A stretch of DNA of 30,379 bases from a virus: positions 1 through 30,379 of IMG/VR virus record IMGVR_UViG_3300042861_000924. One strand, 5' to 3'. Shown piece after piece: positions 22,956 through 30,379 of the stretch. Under the pieces are notes generated by a model. The model saw nothing but the letters and a program-made list of their open reading frames with translations, was not told the DNA's origin and ran no database searches. The position numbers and the translations under genes were made by a program. Positions within the stretch are counted from its first letter, which is position 1; each line of letters starts with the position of its first letter.

Positions 22956-23324
22956 ATGCCAAGACCACAAAAAAAACAAATCAATCTGACAAAAGAATCA
23001 ATGTTGTCGTTGATGCAGGAAATTTATAATGAACTTGTTGAACAAAGGAACACCGCAATGCGTATCCAAAATAAAATGTTGACAATGATGAAAGAACCAG
23101 AAGATATGACACTTATTGGTCCTGTGATTGAAAAACAACAAAAGATTATAAACGATTGCGTTGAGAAAAAATTATCCCTCTCAAAATTACAAGCACAAAT
23201 TTGGCAAAAATCACAAGATAAACAAGACGAATTTACTTTATCTGATATAGATTTAGATGATGATATTATGAAATCTTTAATAGAAAAAGACACATCCGAT
23301 AAAAACTATAAAATTAATAAGTAA
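22956..23324 (+). CDS. coiled-coil hypothetical virion protein
   Basis: This 122-residue protein is mostly helical. A basic start (MPRPQKKQINLTKE) is followed by a long helix (about 12-48) rich in Met, Gln and Glu, a second helix (58-90), and an acidic tail (EFTLSDIDLDDDIM). It sits between the late sigma factor and a large structural protein, whose ATG overlaps its TAA. A chaperone or small structural subunit is possible. No motif was recognised. Confidence 0.65.
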   Translation: MPRPQKKQINLTKESMLSLMQEIYNELVEQRNTAMRIQNKMLTMMKEPEDMTLIGPVIEKQQKIINDCVEKKLSLSKLQAQIWQKSQDKQDEFTLSDIDLDDDIMKSLIEKDTSDKNYKINK

Positions 23325-25261
23325 TGCCATTAGATTTATCTGAAGAATATAAGTTTCTCAAAAAAAAAGTTGAGAGTACAAAAAAATATAAAGAAGTAAA
23401 AAAAGATATTACTAATTTAAAAAAAAATAGTAATAAAAAATATTCCGATGTTAAAGGTGCAACAAAAGAATCTTTAAATGATTTTAAAGAAAAAAAACAA
23501 AAATATCAAAAAGATTTAAAAAATCAGTTTGATGAATTACTAGAGTTAAAGTTTATTTCTGATATAAAAACACAAAGTAAAACATCAAAATATATTAAAG
23601 AAACATTTGTTGAGGCTCTTATTAAGTTAAAACCAAAAATCCAAGAGATTGTAACAAATCTAGCAACTAAAGCTATTGGGTGTAGTCAAGACCAAAATTA
23701 TATTGGTAATCAAACATTTTACCTTAAAATATCATCTTTTGATATTTTTGGTATTTTAAAATTAGACCCAGATAGTCTAGAGGGTAAAATCACATATGAA
23801 CCAAAACCAACTCAATATTTTGTGACACCATTCACAATGAATAAAGAGTTATATAAAAGACTACAAAATCCAGTCCAACCGTTTTCAGATCCGTCTGTTA
23901 ATGGGTTTCCGTTTAAAGGTAAGTCTGGACAAGACTTATTTGATTTTTCCTACGTAACATCATATGTTGACCCATTTGGGAATACAGTTGTTGGTGACTT
24001 TTTAAAAGTCACAGTACTAGATAGGGTTGATAATAAAGTTGACACTTTTATTAAAGACTATTACTCAACAATTGATGTTTTTGATTATAAAGGATTTTTT
24101 AAAAACTTATTTAATCAAGTTTACGGTGCTTTTTTAAACGGTATACCAGGAGACACAAAAAGTGATTCAAAAGGAAGTAATAAAACAATTGAGACAGATT
24201 TAAAATTTCTTATTATAATTAAAAGACTTTTAGGTATTTGTAGTGACGCATATCAAAATGAAATTGATGTTAGTGGTATTGCTAAAGTGTCTGAATTGGA
24301 GGAAATTGACGATTCGTATTTTGAGTTTTCAAACGTAGATTTAAATTATTTGTATCAAACTCTTTCCGATATTCAGTTGGGTGTATACGAATTTGTTGAT
24401 TGTAATTTAAGTAAATTGACAATTAACTCACTTGATTTGGCACAAGCCATTAACACTATAAATTTTGTTGATGGTAATAATGCAAATCAAATAAATTTTG
24501 CAATAAATTTGACTAATGTTCCAGACGATGATTCTAATAACATTACAAGAGACTTTAATTTTTTAAGTGAATTCCCACGAGCTCTTATCACAACAATCCT
24601 TTCACCAAAAACAATCTTACCGATTATGGTTATGGGTAGAGCGTTAAATAAATCGTATGTTGATAAAGTTAATAATTCTTTAGAATTTGCAAATAATCTT
24701 AGGAAGTATATAACTGACTTGGTTGGTAAAATAGTATTTGAATTTGTTTTTATTCTTTATCAAATTATAAGAAGAGATTTAATTGATTTAGTTAAAAGTA
24801 TTGAAAGTGATATTAAGGAAGAATTGAAAAAAAAGAGGTATGAAAGAATTTTAATTTATATTGCTTTGGTATATAAAACAGCAAACATATTTTTTGACTA
24901 CAGAAAATGTAAAACAATTGTTGATGATTTAATTGCTATTGTTGGTCTAATTGCAAAATTGTATAAATCAAAAGATAAGGAAATTCCTTTTGCACTTCTT
25001 GTCACAACACGTCTATTAAGAGGGTTTTCATCAAATGGTGCTTTTTTAAAAGTAATTGAAAAATACGATGAGCTCGGTATACCAACGGGGCCAATGCCAG
25101 ACGGTAGTCCTAACTTATATTTAATATCGGCTAAAGCAATTATTGAAGCTTTTGATGAGGAAAAAAATGAAAACGAGAAAGTCCAGATTGCCGTTGAGCC
25201 ATTAACCGTATTACCAATTGGTGTAACAAAACCTAGGGTGATGTTTGGAAAAAGCACTTAA
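23324..25261 (+). CDS. large structural protein, probably baseplate-associated
   Basis: The protein has 645 residues. Residues 1-80 are Lys/Glu-rich and probably coiled coil. The middle combines beta-rich parts (YIGNQTFYLKISSFDIFGIL, ITYEPKPTQYFVTPF) with aromatic helices. Residues about 455-570 are helical with hydrophobic stretches (KIVFEFVFILYQIIRR; YERILIYIALVYKTA), which may pack inside the particle rather than span a membrane. The C-terminus is short and extended. Two genes downstream is the gp5-like hub protein, so a baseplate or tail-tube-end role is likely by position. I do not recognise a named family. Confidence 0.65.
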   Translation: MPLDLSEEYKFLKKKVESTKKYKEVKKDITNLKKNSNKKYSDVKGATKESLNDFKEKKQKYQKDLKNQFDELLELKFISDIKTQSKTSKYIKETFVEALIKLKPKIQEIVTNLATKAIGCSQDQNYIGNQTFYLKISSFDIFGILKLDPDSLEGKITYEPKPTQYFVTPFTMNKELYKRLQNPVQPFSDPSVNGFPFKGKSGQDLFDFSYVTSYVDPFGNTVVGDFLKVTVLDRVDNKVDTFIKDYYSTIDVFDYKGFFKNLFNQVYGAFLNGIPGDTKSDSKGSNKTIETDLKFLIIIKRLLGICSDAYQNEIDVSGIAKVSELEEIDDSYFEFSNVDLNYLYQTLSDIQLGVYEFVDCNLSKLTINSLDLAQAINTINFVDGNNANQINFAINLTNVPDDDSNNITRDFNFLSEFPRALITTILSPKTILPIMVMGRALNKSYVDKVNNSLEFANNLRKYITDLVGKIVFEFVFILYQIIRRDLIDLVKSIESDIKEELKKKRYERILIYIALVYKTANIFFDYRKCKTIVDDLIAIVGLIAKLYKSKDKEIPFALLVTTRLLRGFSSNGAFLKVIEKYDELGIPTGPMPDGSPNLYLISAKAIIEAFDEEKNENEKVQIAVEPLTVLPIGVTKPRVMFGKST

Positions 25262-25263
25262 TT

Positions 25264-25479
25264 ATGGGAACAAAAATAGTTCAATCAGAAGTATTAGATA
25301 TTATATCTGACCACCAAAATAGGTCAAATAAGGATATTCAATTAGCTCTAGAATTTATTCAAAAAGATTTTGAGGTTACTAAAGAAACATTAATAAAACT
25401 TACAAATCATCTAGATAAATTAGAACTTACTTATAACACATTATTAAAAGAATACAATAACAGAAATGGATCCAAATAA
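25264..25479 (+). CDS. small coiled-coil protein
   Basis: This 71-residue protein consists almost entirely of helix with a heptad-like pattern (ALEFIQKDFEVTKETLIKLT, NHLDKLELTYNTLLKEYNNR). It starts two bases after the large structural gene's stop and overlaps the gp5-like gene by 14 bases, so it is probably a small partner or chaperone of the hub proteins. No family was recognised. Confidence 0.7.
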   Translation: MGTKIVQSEVLDIISDHQNRSNKDIQLALEFIQKDFEVTKETLIKLTNHLDKLELTYNTLLKEYNNRNGSK

Positions 25480-26986
25480 GATATTATTCCCAGCACTTGT
25501 TTTAGACATTAACGACCCTTTAAATACTGGTCGTATACGGGCATTTGTTAAAACTGGTGAATATGAAACAGTAACACAAGTTCCAGAAGATAAAAAATGG
25601 GGTTATGAGGACACAATGGTTATACTACCATTAACACCAATGTATCTTTATGTAACACCAGTTGTTGGTGAATATGTACACGTAATTTATTATAACACAA
25701 AAGAAAGATTTGATAGTAATAAGTTTTATATTCCAGGACCATTAAGTAGACCTTGGAATAACAAAAAAGAAAATTATAGTAATGCTCAATCTGTTTTAGC
25801 CTCTGGTGAAAATTTAAAAGGTGCTTACCAACCACGTAATCCACAAACTGGGATTGTACAAAAACCATTAGAAGGTGTATACCCAAATCCTGGTGATAAT
25901 GCAATAATCGGTAGGGGTTCATCAGATATTATTATCAAAGAAAATGATATATTAATTAGATCTGGAAAATATAAGGGTACAACTAATACAAATATACCCA
26001 TACAAAAAAACGAAAATAGGTCATTTCTACAAATATCATCATTTGATTTAGAGAATAAAAGTGATGGGATAGAAACAGTAAGAGAAGAAGTACAACCTGA
26101 CGCTTTTGTTAAAAGATTTGTTCAATGGTCAATAACAAATTTAAACTCAACAGCCACAACATATGATTGTGAAATTAGATTTTATAATTTGACGGGTAAT
26201 AACGATTTATTTAAGGCTTCTGTAATTGACAATTCTTTTGAACTATTACAACCTTATTTGGGTAATTCATTATACACATTACAATTCACAGGAAAAACTT
26301 TAGATGAATCTGCGGAACTAATAAACACTTTTATAAGAAACGTAAATGATGGTCTTATAAACATACCTGGGTATAACCAATATCTTATTGATTCTCAATT
26401 TCCATATTTTTATGGTCCAGATAGTACATCGTATTCTTATGTTACATCAAATTCATCAACACAACAAAATGACCTTATAAACTCAAATAAAGTCAATCTT
26501 TTATATAATAAAATAACATTCAATCAAAAATTCACAGAAAAAGGTAAAGGTTTAATGTGGATAAAAAATCCCAACAAATTGGGCATATTGCCAAATTTTA
26601 TTGAAAAGAAATTTGCGAAAAGAAAGTATGTTGTAAATCAAGTTAATTATTCTGTACTAGGTGGAAATAAACTTTATTTATTAAGTCACGACTCAACGGG
26701 TAAATATAAATTAGATTTGACTAATACATTGTATGGTATTGATCAAGAAAAATTAGCTGTTGACATATATAACAATACAACACCAATGGTAAGAGGTGGT
26801 GAATTAATAGACCTATTAAAAAAGATTGTTAATTTTATGTTTAATCACGTGCACAACCCAAGTGCAATACCAATTCAGGAGTACACAAACACACAATTAC
26901 CTAACCCACCATCGGCAAAAGAGATAATCCAAATTTTAAATTCGGCCGAAGATAAACTATTAAGTAAAAATATTAGAATTAATTGA
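25466..26986 (+). CDS. baseplate hub protein, gp5-like OB-fold domain
   Basis: The protein has 506 residues. Residues about 8-80 look like the OB-fold of T4 gp5/VgrG-type proteins: PALVLDINDPLNTGRIRAFV, then PLTPMYLYVTPVVGEYVHVI. A Gly-rich turn with IGRGSSDIIIKENDILIRSG (about 148-167) resembles the start of the repeat region found after such domains. The C-terminus has MVRGGELIDLLKKIVNFMFN (441-460) followed by HVHNP, a segment common at the ends of phage baseplate proteins. No lysozyme domain is seen. It should sit at the tail tip where the tube meets the spike. Length is near that of T4 gp5 (575), but the middle differs. Confidence 0.72.
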   Translation: MDPNKILFPALVLDINDPLNTGRIRAFVKTGEYETVTQVPEDKKWGYEDTMVILPLTPMYLYVTPVVGEYVHVIYYNTKERFDSNKFYIPGPLSRPWNNKKENYSNAQSVLASGENLKGAYQPRNPQTGIVQKPLEGVYPNPGDNAIIGRGSSDIIIKENDILIRSGKYKGTTNTNIPIQKNENRSFLQISSFDLENKSDGIETVREEVQPDAFVKRFVQWSITNLNSTATTYDCEIRFYNLTGNNDLFKASVIDNSFELLQPYLGNSLYTLQFTGKTLDESAELINTFIRNVNDGLINIPGYNQYLIDSQFPYFYGPDSTSYSYVTSNSSTQQNDLINSNKVNLLYNKITFNQKFTEKGKGLMWIKNPNKLGILPNFIEKKFAKRKYVVNQVNYSVLGGNKLYLLSHDSTGKYKLDLTNTLYGIDQEKLAVDIYNNTTPMVRGGELIDLLKKIVNFMFNHVHNPSAIPIQEYTNTQLPNPPSAKEIIQILNSAEDKLLSKNIRIN

Positions 26987-27006
26987 TATTTATTGATAAA
27001 AGGTAA

Positions 27007-28470
27007 ATGTCAATTAACAACTCTTATTTTAGTAGAAATAATACAATCATTTCCAATAGTTTTGTAAATACCGGTAGAAACCCAGTATTTGAATTATTTT
27101 ATGGTGATTCCGGTATTGCAGTACCTATTGGTTATTCAAGATTTATTTTTGATTTAGATTTAACACTATTAAAAGAAAAAATAAATGAAGGTATAATTTC
27201 TTTAGATTGTAATAAAGAAGTAAAACACGTTTTAAAAGTTACAAACACAGTAAAGTTTAATAAAGAAGAATACCTTAATACAAGTAATTCTCAAGGAAGA
27301 AAACGTGCAACATCATTTGATTTAATTTTATTTAGAATACCTTATAGAGATTTAGACCCAAGTTTACCACAAAGATGGGATGAAGGTGTTGGGTATGACT
27401 TTGCAAATACCATTGGTAATATTTTTAACGATAAAAATTACTCTGACCGTCCTAGCAATTGGTATCAGACAACAACAATTGGTGTTTGGGAACAACCTGG
27501 AATTTATAATAACACAAACACTGGAACTACTAATTTTAATGATTTAATAATTGTTGACACACAACATTTTGAATTTGGTAATGAAGATATTGAATTTGAT
27601 ATGACAAGTGAAATCAACGCGATTTTAGATGGGTCGTTTGAAAATCCGGTAGGTTGGGGTATTGCATATCTTCCACAAGTAGAAAATCTTGAGGGGTTAG
27701 ACGGCACATATTCTGTTGAGTTTTTCTCAAGACACACTCAAACATTTTATGAACCATATTTGGAAACAACATACGATGACTTAATTGAAGATGACAGAAA
27801 TTCATTTTCTTTGGGTAAAGTAAATAAATTATATTTATACATTTATGAAGATGGTGATTTTCAGAATTTGGACCAGTTGCCTGTGGTTACAATAACTGAC
27901 GCATCTGGTGAACCAATTACAAATCTTACTAGTCTTACAGCTTGTAGTGTTACAAAGGGTGTTTATGAAATCACAATACCACCATTATTGGGGTATAAAA
28001 CACCTTGTACATTTGGGGATAAGTGGTCAAACATTAAATTAAATGGATTTACTTTACCAGATGTTTATAATGAATTTGTTTTATACCCAATTCAAAAATC
28101 AATTCAGATTGGTACAACATCAATAGACCCAAAAATCTATGGGTTTGATTATTATGGTATTAAACAAGATGAAAAAATATTAAATACGGACATTAGAAAA
28201 GTTGGGGTTATTATAAAACAAGCGTTTACAACAAATAAACAACTTCCAAATGCGGAAAGTTTTTATAGAATTTATGTTAGAGAAGGTCAAACAGAAGTTC
28301 AAGTCCAAGACTGGACAAAACTAAATAGAACACCAAATGAGTATTATTTCATTTTTGACACAAGAGATAAAATACCAAATGAATATTATATAGATTTAAA
28401 GGTAATTTCTAGTGGTGAAGTAAATACTTATAAGAAACAAATAAAATTTCAAATTGTGAATAAAAAATAA
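27007..28470 (+). CDS. tail or baseplate structural protein, DNRLRE-like beta region
   Basis: The protein has 487 residues. The N-terminal half (about 40-260) looks like a beta-sandwich similar to DNRLRE/CBM96 modules: FIFDLDLTLLKEKI, a segment of paired Trp (NWYQTTTIGVWEQPG), and SVEFFSRHTQTFYEPYLETT near 234-253, matching the usual ending of that fold. A second part (about 275-487) contains Ig-like strands and a C-terminal beta domain (VGVIIKQAF, YRIYVREGQTEVQVQDW). Such domains bind polysaccharide or make fibre stalks. It follows the baseplate hub gene, so a receptor-proximal structure is likely. Confidence 0.6.
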   Translation: MSINNSYFSRNNTIISNSFVNTGRNPVFELFYGDSGIAVPIGYSRFIFDLDLTLLKEKINEGIISLDCNKEVKHVLKVTNTVKFNKEEYLNTSNSQGRKRATSFDLILFRIPYRDLDPSLPQRWDEGVGYDFANTIGNIFNDKNYSDRPSNWYQTTTIGVWEQPGIYNNTNTGTTNFNDLIIVDTQHFEFGNEDIEFDMTSEINAILDGSFENPVGWGIAYLPQVENLEGLDGTYSVEFFSRHTQTFYEPYLETTYDDLIEDDRNSFSLGKVNKLYLYIYEDGDFQNLDQLPVVTITDASGEPITNLTSLTACSVTKGVYEITIPPLLGYKTPCTFGDKWSNIKLNGFTLPDVYNEFVLYPIQKSIQIGTTSIDPKIYGFDYYGIKQDEKILNTDIRKVGVIIKQAFTTNKQLPNAESFYRIYVREGQTEVQVQDWTKLNRTPNEYYFIFDTRDKIPNEYYIDLKVISSGEVNTYKKQIKFQIVNKK

Positions 28471-28482
28471 AAAAAATATATT

Positions 28483-30294
28483 ATGGCTTTAAATAACGCG
28501 ACTTACTGTCAAGATGAAAATAAACAAATACCAGTAAATTTTAACGGAAACACACCCTCAATTGGTGAAGTTTGGGGTACTTCGGATATTAATGATAAGG
28601 TATTATATTGTGTAACAATAACAACTGGAGTTACAGAAGTTACTAGCACAAAATTATTAACAACACAATATACCGATTGTTATGACTGTATGTCAAATAA
28701 TTATGGTGTTGTTAGGGTAACAGATTGTATTGGTGGTGGCAAAAGTAGACAATATAATTTAACATTAGAAAGTTTTGGTTTTTTACCAACAATTGGTGCT
28801 ACGTATTATTTAACATTTTTAATAGGATCTAATTTAATTACAACTTGTGTTACTGTTAATAGAGAGGGTATTAGCCAACTTACAGAAAGTGATTATAATA
28901 ATAGTATTGCTGATGGAAAAATAGGTGTAGTACAAATAGTACCAACATTAGAAACTGATTGTAAAGAGTGTTTATCTGGTAACTCACTTTCTTATGTAGT
29001 TCAAAGATGTACAGATAGTGAAACAGATTACGTCTTATTAATAAATAATAGTTTTATAAATCATATTATAGCATACTCAGATGGAGTTAACGAATATTGT
29101 GGAACTGTAGTTGGATTAGGTACCGGTGGTGTTCCATTTACATTTATTAATGATTATGGTTTAGGTGGTGACGGTGGTAGTGCAACTTGTGATCAGTGTC
29201 TTGCAACTGAAGGCTTAAAAATATTATTACGAAGTTGTACTGATGAAGAGTATACTGAAGTTGTTTGGGCAGCAAGTTTATTTGAAGCTGGTGATATATC
29301 AAATTTATCAACAGAAAATGGTTGTTTTATAGTTGAGGGTCCAATAGAAGATGCCGAGGTAACACTTAATTCTTATTTAAACTTTGATCCACAACCAGGG
29401 TGTGAACCTTGTATTGAGTGTAATGGTATTAATTATAGTTATACAACTTGTTCTGGTGAAGGAAGTGGTGATTTTAAATCTTATCAATATTTATCCGGTG
29501 GTACTAGGTTTTATCATTCAGCAATTGGTGAATGTTGTGAAGTTGTTGGTACTTCTTCTTCATATTATGATACATTATATAGTGTTGAAACCTTTGAAGA
29601 TTGTCCGGATTGTCAAGATAATGCAGATGTTGTTATTTGGAACGCTTCAGCTTGTACAAACTCAAATACATATAGTAGTATTTATGTTACGACGGACAGT
29701 ACAGCACAAATTGGTGATGTTGTTAAATTAATGTGGGGTTCAAATGAGTGGATTTGTGCTGGTCTTATTAATACGGCCAGTTCTTACAGTGGTTATTATA
29801 CTTATTACAATACACAAAAAAATGGACTTGGTTCAACATTAATTTATGATAGTTGTGAAACTTGTAACTCACAAGGATTAATTGGTGCTACATTAGTTAA
29901 TTGTGATACCCTTGTTGAGTCTTTTGTTAGTATAACACTTGATAATTACTTGTCAATTTATAATTTTGGTTCATTAACAAATTATAGTGTTAAAGATTCT
30001 AATGGTAGTTGTTATCAAATAACAAATCTTTGTCCAATACCTTTAGAAGAACAAGGATTTACTGCGGTTGAGTTTTATTTTAATTGTACATTTTGTGAAT
30101 CATTTAACCCAAACGCTCCAAGAAGTGCAAATACAGAAACGCTTGTTTGTGTTACTTGTTGTCCTTGTGATGGAACATCTGGATCAACATTTTCTGTTAT
30201 ACCACCACATCCAGTATGGACAGATGGTTATGGAACACCTGTTACACAATTAAATATGATTGTAATTGGTGGAATAAATGGATTAAATGGATAA
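28483..30294 (+). CDS. tandem CxxC-repeat virion protein
   Basis: The protein has 603 residues. CxxC pairs occur at C66/C69, C160/C163, C236/C239, C307/C310, C374/C377, C458/C461 and C535/C538, giving units of about 67-94 residues. Most units read [D/E/S]CxxC, about 10-16 residues, a further Cys (for example RCTD, SCTDEE, NCDT), about 25-40 residues, then another Cys before the next pair. The C-terminus has a Cys cluster (LVCVTCCPCDG) and a Gly-rich end. The Cys pairs could bind metal or form disulfides outside the cell. The partial gene at 1-1554 has similar pairs. A tail fibre or surface adhesin is likely by composition and position. Confidence 0.75.
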   Translation: MALNNATYCQDENKQIPVNFNGNTPSIGEVWGTSDINDKVLYCVTITTGVTEVTSTKLLTTQYTDCYDCMSNNYGVVRVTDCIGGGKSRQYNLTLESFGFLPTIGATYYLTFLIGSNLITTCVTVNREGISQLTESDYNNSIADGKIGVVQIVPTLETDCKECLSGNSLSYVVQRCTDSETDYVLLINNSFINHIIAYSDGVNEYCGTVVGLGTGGVPFTFINDYGLGGDGGSATCDQCLATEGLKILLRSCTDEEYTEVVWAASLFEAGDISNLSTENGCFIVEGPIEDAEVTLNSYLNFDPQPGCEPCIECNGINYSYTTCSGEGSGDFKSYQYLSGGTRFYHSAIGECCEVVGTSSSYYDTLYSVETFEDCPDCQDNADVVIWNASACTNSNTYSSIYVTTDSTAQIGDVVKLMWGSNEWICAGLINTASSYSGYYTYYNTQKNGLGSTLIYDSCETCNSQGLIGATLVNCDTLVESFVSITLDNYLSIYNFGSLTNYSVKDSNGSCYQITNLCPIPLEEQGFTAVEFYFNCTFCESFNPNAPRSANTETLVCVTCCPCDGTSGSTFSVIPPHPVWTDGYGTPVTQLNMIVIGGINGLNG

Positions 30295-30298
30295 AAAA

Positions 30299-30379
30299 AT
30301 GAATAGATTAGATAGAATTATAAGAAAAGTTTTAAGAGAAGAAAATGAAGAAAAATCTTCAAGATATATGTTTTTTTCT
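30299..30379 (+). CDS. N-terminus of a protein cut by the window edge
   Basis: The frame is open for 27 codons from the ATG at 30299 to the end: MNRLDRIIRKVLREENEEK then SSRYMFFS. It starts four bases after the previous stop with an A-rich leader. The amphipathic start ending in LRE also fits the (L/I)xE prohead-protease rule noted for the 1860 gene. Nothing more can be said without the rest. Confidence 0.6.
   Translation, partial: MNRLDRIIRKVLREENEEKSSRYMFFS

Noticed and set aside
24898-25257. Minus-strand open frame of 119 codons, and similar ones at 20937 and 2652
   Set aside because: They lie opposite well-supported + strand genes, resemble no known protein and have the composition expected of antisense shadows.
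3199-26994. ATATTTATT at three gene junctions (3199, 22944, 26986) as a late promoter
   Set aside because: The distance to the ATG varies from 12 to 37 bases, and at 22944 the transcript would start past the ATG; such A/T words are expected by chance here.

Overview
The window is a piece of a large, AT-rich tailed-phage genome with every gene on the + strand and almost no intergenic space; adjacent genes often share TAATG or ATGA. The host is probably a member of the Bacteroidota. Most start codons lack a Shine-Dalgarno sequence and are preceded only by A/T-rich stretches such as AAAAATTATG. T4-type hallmarks are a gp55-like late sigma factor, a gp5-like baseplate OB-fold protein, PhoH and dUTPase, so a contractile-tailed (myovirus-like) phage is the best guess. 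No integrase, tRNA, rRNA, CRISPR array or insertion sequence was seen.

Layout. (1) 1-3102: the end of a Cys-rich virion protein and three small genes. One of these is a WYL-domain protein whose N-terminus looks like a T4 capsid-targeting propeptide. (2) 3125-5450: a cassette bounded by two intrinsic terminators with four small structural-type proteins. Three share the N-terminal tag MPLNVDxIS, and two carry a repeated SSxExxLKFLEA module. (3) 5492-6406: a homing endonuclease abutting the next gene. (4) 6393-22197: a glycan island. It holds eight glycosyltransferase genes (nine domains), a GDP-mannose 4,6-dehydratase and a diverged paralogue lacking the catalytic Glu, a sugar C-methyltransferase and three tandem FkbM methyltransferases. 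An exonuclease, dUTPase, PhoH, a degenerate HAD-like protein and a small unknown gene are embedded in it. (5) 22197-30379: the late sigma factor followed by baseplate and tail genes, ending in a 603-residue protein built of about seven CxxC units and the start of one more gene.

How the genes may work together: Gmd would make GDP-4-keto-6-deoxymannose. The paralogue, the C-methyltransferase and the FkbM enzymes could tailor it or the assembled glycan, and the glycosyltransferases would attach it to a phage or host acceptor. This is inferred from families and gene order.

The most unusual feature is at 6393-6516. The first glycosyltransferase gene has an in-frame TGA at codon 27. The surrounding sequence is about 49% GC (54 of 110 bases, 6401-6510) and can form two strong adjacent hairpins, one of which pairs all three TGA bases. 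The TGA lies between two glycine codons (GGC TGA GGT). Together with the homing endonuclease directly upstream, this resembles the logic of the T4 gene 60 bypass cassette. Programmed readthrough or a very short Gly-to-Gly hop is a testable hypothesis; a plain nonsense mutation or base error remains possible.
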